Shown here: one piece after another, positions 60,698 through 64,000 of the stretch
Layout: every line of letters starts with the position of its first letter
Numbering within the stretch: the first letter of the stretch is position 1
Assembly (NCBI GenBank): GCA_013002885.1
Contig: JABDLS010000086.1
Location: forward strand, 1 to 64,000
DNA length: 64,000 nt
Source of the DNA: Gemmatimonadota bacterium
GTDB lineage: Bacteria; Gemmatimonadota; Gemmatimonadetes; Longimicrobiales; Gaopeijiaceae
Direction of reading: 5' to 3'
Position numbers and translations under genes: made by a program
Notes under the pieces: generated by a model
Told to the model about the DNA's origin: nothing
Seen by the model: only the letters and a program-made list of their open reading frames with translations
Databases searched by the model: none

Positions 60698-61927
60698 TCA
60701 GCGGCCCTGGCGAGCCAGTAGCACCGGGACGGTAAGCGTCGCACCCACGCGCAGGAAGCGGGGTCGGACATCGGGGTTTGCGGCCTGCAGATCACGTACA
60801 CTCACGCCGTATCGCACCGCGATGTGGGAGAGGGTCTCGCCATCCTGTACGGAGTGCTCCACCACCGTCATTCGGCGATCGGCTGGTACCTGGGCGTACT
60901 GCTCCCTGAACTGGTCCCCACGTCCGGCCGGCACACGGACCGCAACCTCCTCGCCCGGAGGCGTGAAGGCCCTGAAGAACTCGGGATTCAACTTCCGGAT
61001 CTCATCCTCCGAGGTTCCCGCAGCCTCTGCCAGAACGTCGAAGGTGGTCCCATCCGGAACCGTCACCACGTCGAAGCGGAAGGGAGGCTCGGCCTCGATG
61101 GGGCCGTACCCGTACCGTTGGGGCTGCTGGGCCACCATGATGGCTCCGACGAGCTTGGGCACGAACTCCCGGGTCTCCCGCGGCCAATGATGGCGTAGCG
61201 ACCAGAACAAGCTGTCCGAAGGCTGGGCCAGGGGCGCATTCTGCCGGAGGATCCGACGAGTCCGATTCGGCCCGCCGTTGTAGGCGGCCAGGGCGAGGAA
61301 CCACGAGTCGAACTCCTCATGGAGCTCGGCCAGGAAGTTCACCGCCGCCGCCGTGGAGAGGAAGGGATCGCGACGCTGGTCGATGAAGGCGCCGACCTCC
61401 ATGCCGTGCTCTCTCGCCGTGCCCGCCATGAATTGCCACATGCCCACGGCAGAGGCATGGCTCCTGGCCCCCGGGTTGTACCCGCTCTCGATGAGGGGGA
61501 GGTACCGGAGGGAAGGCGGGAGGCGGCGCGCGGCGAGAGCCGAATCCACCGTCTGTTCGAACGCACCCATCCGACGGACGAAATCGGGAAACCACCGGTT
61601 GGCCGAGTTCTGCCAGTAGTCGATCCAATCGTCCAGCGCCGTGTTGAAGGCCTCATCGCGGAGGAGGGGCGAAGCGAGCAGCTCGTCCACCATGGGCTCG
61701 CCCGAGGGCGGAGCGAGATAGGCCACGTGGACCGGTGCACCCAGATCCGCAGGCTCGACGTCGATGTCTGGCGTCTGCACGACCGCAGGCGAGACATTCA
61801 TCTCCGGGTCACTTCCGGGCAGAAGCGAACACCCGTACAAGCCGAGGGCGAACAGGGCTGCGAGGATGACCACTGCCGGCCTCGAGCCGTGAGCGGCCTT
61901 TTCCACGCGGCCTCCCCTGCCCTTCAT
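60698..61927 (-). CDS. lytic transglycosylase with C-terminal LysM (MltD-like lipoprotein)
   Basis: LPPSLRYLPLIESGYNPGARSHASAVGMWQFMAGTAREHGMEV; LysM VVEHSVQDGETLSHIAVRYGVSVRDLQAANP; lipobox ALGLYGC. Confidence 0.92.
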   Translation of the reverse strand: MKGRGGRVEKAAHGSRPAVVILAALFALGLYGCSLLPGSDPEMNVSPAVVQTPDIDVEPADLGAPVHVAYLAPPSGEPMVDELLASPLLRDEAFNTALDDWIDYWQNSANRWFPDFVRRMGAFEQTVDSALAARRLPPSLRYLPLIESGYNPGARSHASAVGMWQFMAGTAREHGMEVGAFIDQRRDPFLSTAAAVNFLAELHEEFDSWFLALAAYNGGPNRTRRILRQNAPLAQPSDSLFWSLRHHWPRETREFVPKLVGAIMVAQQPQRYGYGPIEAEPPFRFDVVTVPDGTTFDVLAEAAGTSEDEIRKLNPEFFRAFTPPGEEVAVRVPAGRGDQFREQYAQVPADRRMTVVEHSVQDGETLSHIAVRYGVSVRDLQAANPDVRPRFLRVGATLTVPVLLARQGR

Positions 61928-61956
61928 CGTCGTTGTCAAACCGATGCCCGCCCGGG

Positions 61957-63432
61957 TCAGAGGTGGTAGTTCGGCGCCTCGCGGGTGATGGTGACGTCGT
62001 GGGGGTGGGATTCGCGAAGACCACCCGTGGTCACCCGGTTGAAGCGCGTCCTGGTACGGAGTTCTTCGATGCTTCCGACACCGCAATATCCCATCCCGCT
62101 CCGGAGTCCGCCAATGAGCTGGTAGATGGTGTCGGAGACCGGCCCCTTGTAGGGGACCCGCGCCTCGATTCCCTCGGGCACGAGTTTGCGATTCTCCGCC
62201 TTTCCGTCCTGGAAGTAGCGGTCCGCCGATCCCTCTTCCATGGCCGAGAGCGATCCCATACCGCGGACCGTCTTGAAGCGACGTCCCTCGAGAAGGAAGG
62301 TCTCGCCTGGCGACTCGTCGGTCCCGGCGAACATCGAGCCCATCATTACCGAGTGGGCGCCGCCGGCCAGGGCCTTCACGATGTCCCCCGAATACCGGAT
62401 GCCGCCATCGGCGATGACGGGGACGGCGTCGTCGACGCCTGCCACGGCGTCCATGATGGCCGAAAGCTGGGGCAGGCCCACCCCCGTGACCACTCGGGTC
62501 GTACAGATGGAGCCAGGGCCCACACCGACCTTCACCGCGTCGACGCCGCAGTCGGCCAGTGCGCGAGCTCCTTCCACCGTGCCAACGTTGCCGCCTACGA
62601 GTTGCACGTCCGGGAATCGTTTCCGGATGCGGCGAATGGCCTCGAGGACGCCCTCGGAGTGTCCATGGGCGGTATCCACCACGAGGACATCGACGCCGGC
62701 CTCTACGAGCATCTCGGCGCGGTTCAGGTCGGCACCAGACGCTCCCACGGCGGCTCCGGCCCTGAGGCGACCGTGCTCGTCCTTGCAAGCGTCCGGGTAC
62801 CTGCGCCGCTTGAAGATGTCCTTGACGGTGATGAGCCCCTTCAAGCTGCCGTCGTCGTCGACGACGGGGAGCTTCTCGATTCGGTGCTCGTGTAGGATGG
62901 CCTGGGCCTGCTCGAGGGTCGTCCCCACGGGCACGGTAACGAGGTTCTCCGAGGTCATGACGGCGGAGATGGGTTTCTCGAGATCCGTCTCGAACTGGAG
63001 GTCACGATTCGTGATGATCCCCACCAGTCGACTGCCGTCTTCCACGATGGGCACGCCACTGATGGAAAAGCGGGACATGAGGGCGTGGGCGTCCTTCAGC
63101 CTGCCGTCAGACCTCAGCGTGATGGGATTGAGGATCATCCCGCTCTCGGACCGCTTCACACGATCGACTTCCTCGGCCTGCTTCTCCGGCGGCAGGTTCT
63201 TGTGGATGATGCCCAGACCGCCTTCCCTGGCCATCTGAATGGCCATTCCGGACTCGGTGACCGTGTCCATCGCCGCAGCGAGGAGAGGAATCCGCAGCTC
63301 GATCCCCCTCGTGACCTTCGACGAAACGTCGGTGTCCTTCGGGTGCACCGTGGAGTGCCCCGGGATGAGGAGCACGTCGTCGAAGGTGAGCGCTTCCTTG
63401 ACGATCCGGTCGTGGTTGGGCCCGTCAGTCAT
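61957..63432 (-). CDS. guaB: IMP dehydrogenase
   Basis: [22 protein letters not shown] pair; [58 protein letters not shown]. Confidence 0.98.
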   Translation of the reverse strand: MTDGPNHDRIVKEALTFDDVLLIPGHSTVHPKDTDVSSKVTRGIELRIPLLAAAMDTVTESGMAIQMAREGGLGIIHKNLPPEKQAEEVDRVKRSESGMILNPITLRSDGRLKDAHALMSRFSISGVPIVEDGSRLVGIITNRDLQFETDLEKPISAVMTSENLVTVPVGTTLEQAQAILHEHRIEKLPVVDDDGSLKGLITVKDIFKRRRYPDACKDEHGRLRAGAAVGASGADLNRAEMLVEAGVDVLVVDTAHGHSEGVLEAIRRIRKRFPDVQLVGGNVGTVEGARALADCGVDAVKVGVGPGSICTTRVVTGVGLPQLSAIMDAVAGVDDAVPVIADGGIRYSGDIVKALAGGAHSVMMGSMFAGTDESPGETFLLEGRRFKTVRGMGSLSAMEEGSADRYFQDGKAENRKLVPEGIEARVPYKGPVSDTIYQLIGGLRSGMGYCGVGSIEELRTRTRFNRVTTGGLRESHPHDVTITREAPNYHL

Positions 63433-63462
63433 CGCGTTTCCGACCTTTCGGCATATGCGAGC

Positions 63463-63503
63463 GCCCGCTTCCGCCGAGACCTCGAGGTCGCGCGGGAGCG
63501 GGC
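63463..63503 (-). promoter_or_regulatory. strong hairpin in guaB 5' leader
   Basis: Near-perfect 12-bp stem gcccgcttccgc/gcgggagcgggc capped by palindrome gacctcgaggtc. Confidence 0.5.
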
Positions 63504-63546
63504 GTGAAAATGGCTCTCCAAGGAGCGTTCGATCGTACCATAGGAG

Positions 63547-63575
63547 AGGATATTCGGACGGCCGTGGGAGGTCAA
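63547..63575 (-). promoter_or_regulatory. near-consensus sigma70-type promoter for guaB: TTGACC-N17-TATCCT
   Basis: Minus strand TTGACC tcccacggccgtccgaa TATCCT, 17-nt spacer, about 115 nt upstream of guaB. Confidence 0.6.
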
Positions 63576-63635
63576 CGGCGGACCGGCTCGAGCCAGGGTA
63601 GAGCGGACCAAAGGTCGGGATGACGTCTAAATGCG

Positions 63636-64000
63636 TCAGCCCGCGGAACGGCCTCCAGCCCCTGGAGTGGTCGTACCACCACCGCTGCCCTTCCCTTGCG
63701 AAGCCTCCTCGCCTTCCGGCCGAGGCTCCCCACGGTCCGGCCGAGGCTCCCCACGGTCCGGCCGAGCCTCCCCACCGTCCGGCCGAGAGTCTCCACCGTG
63801 CGTAGAGGCAGCGCCCGTGGCGGTACCGGGCGACCCGCCGCCGCCGGTCTCCCCAGAAGACGTGGATTGCCCCTCCCGTCGGCCAGCCGATGCCCGGCGT
63901 TTCCTAGGGTCTGCCTCGAACGTCTGGGCCTGCCCTTCCTCCACGGGTGCCGGGGGCGAGCCCTCGTCCACCTCGAGGGCCTGACCCAGGTCGCCCAGGA
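63636..64000 (-). CDS. C-terminal low-complexity tail of a protein whose start lies beyond the right edge
   Basis: Frame open to window end ([23 protein letters not shown]...); Gly/Pro/Arg/Glu-rich tail [21 protein letters not shown]. Confidence 0.5.
   Translation of the reverse strand, partial: LGDLGQALEVDEGSPPAPVEEGQAQTFEADPRKRRASAGRREGQSTSSGETGGGGSPGTATGAASTHGGDSRPDGGEARPDRGEPRPDRGEPRPEGEEASQGKGSGGGTTTPGAGGRSAG
63721..63800. repeat. 21-bp tandem repeat, about 4 copies, last degenerate
   Basis: cgaggctccccacggtccggc x2, cgagcctccccaccgtccggc, then cgagagtctccaccgtgcg. Confidence 0.85.

Noticed and set aside
61928-62788. N-terminal extension of the transglycosylase ORF into guaB
   Set aside because: Extension is low-complexity shadow sequence; lipoprotein signal starts at the ATG at 61927.
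1-64000. CRISPR arrays, tRNA/rRNA genes, prophage, insertion sequences, integrons
   Set aside because: No spaced direct repeats, cloverleaf-like sequences, transposase/integrase ORFs or terminal inverted repeats were seen.

Overview
64-kb window of a high-GC bacterial chromosome, probably Gemmatimonadota-like (inferred from gene content and composition; not testable here). It is almost fully coding, with about 57 genes. I saw no rRNA, tRNA, CRISPR array or mobile element. Recognisable modules: a TVP38-DUF547 fusion beside a fused GT2/DUF2064 transferase; a System I cytochrome c maturation cluster (ccmE-F-znR-A-B-C-D); glmM-glmS-dtd-maf-glpK; purD; mutM; an M16 peptidase pair; ubiE/menG; mrp; a PutA/PruA-type aldehyde dehydrogenase; lepA-ROK-PfkB-ATPase-STAS-like; DUF58/BatA; mfd; two parvulins and pdxA; ftsE-ftsX-envC; holB-moaC; a LysM transglycosylase; guaB. 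Most interesting: (1) a putative ECF sigma-factor envelope-stress locus at 29.9-34.7 kb. Its anti-sigma protein carries three exact 93-aa tandem copies of a zinc-finger (HxxxCxxC) domain, followed by a polymer-forming membrane protein, a toastrack-like protein and a small TM protein. A shared promoter motif GAAAC-N17-CGTAG lies upstream of the sigma gene, the anti-sigma gene and a distant M48 (HtpX-like) protease gene, which suggests a regulon. (2) A CcmE with CxxxY instead of HxxxY, and no CcmH in the cluster. (3) An ATPase gene that appears to start at CTG, missed by the ORF track. (4) A 28-bp perfect palindrome at the start of a DUF58 gene, next to a structured divergent intergenic region. 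(5) A strong hairpin in the guaB leader behind a near-consensus sigma70 promoter.
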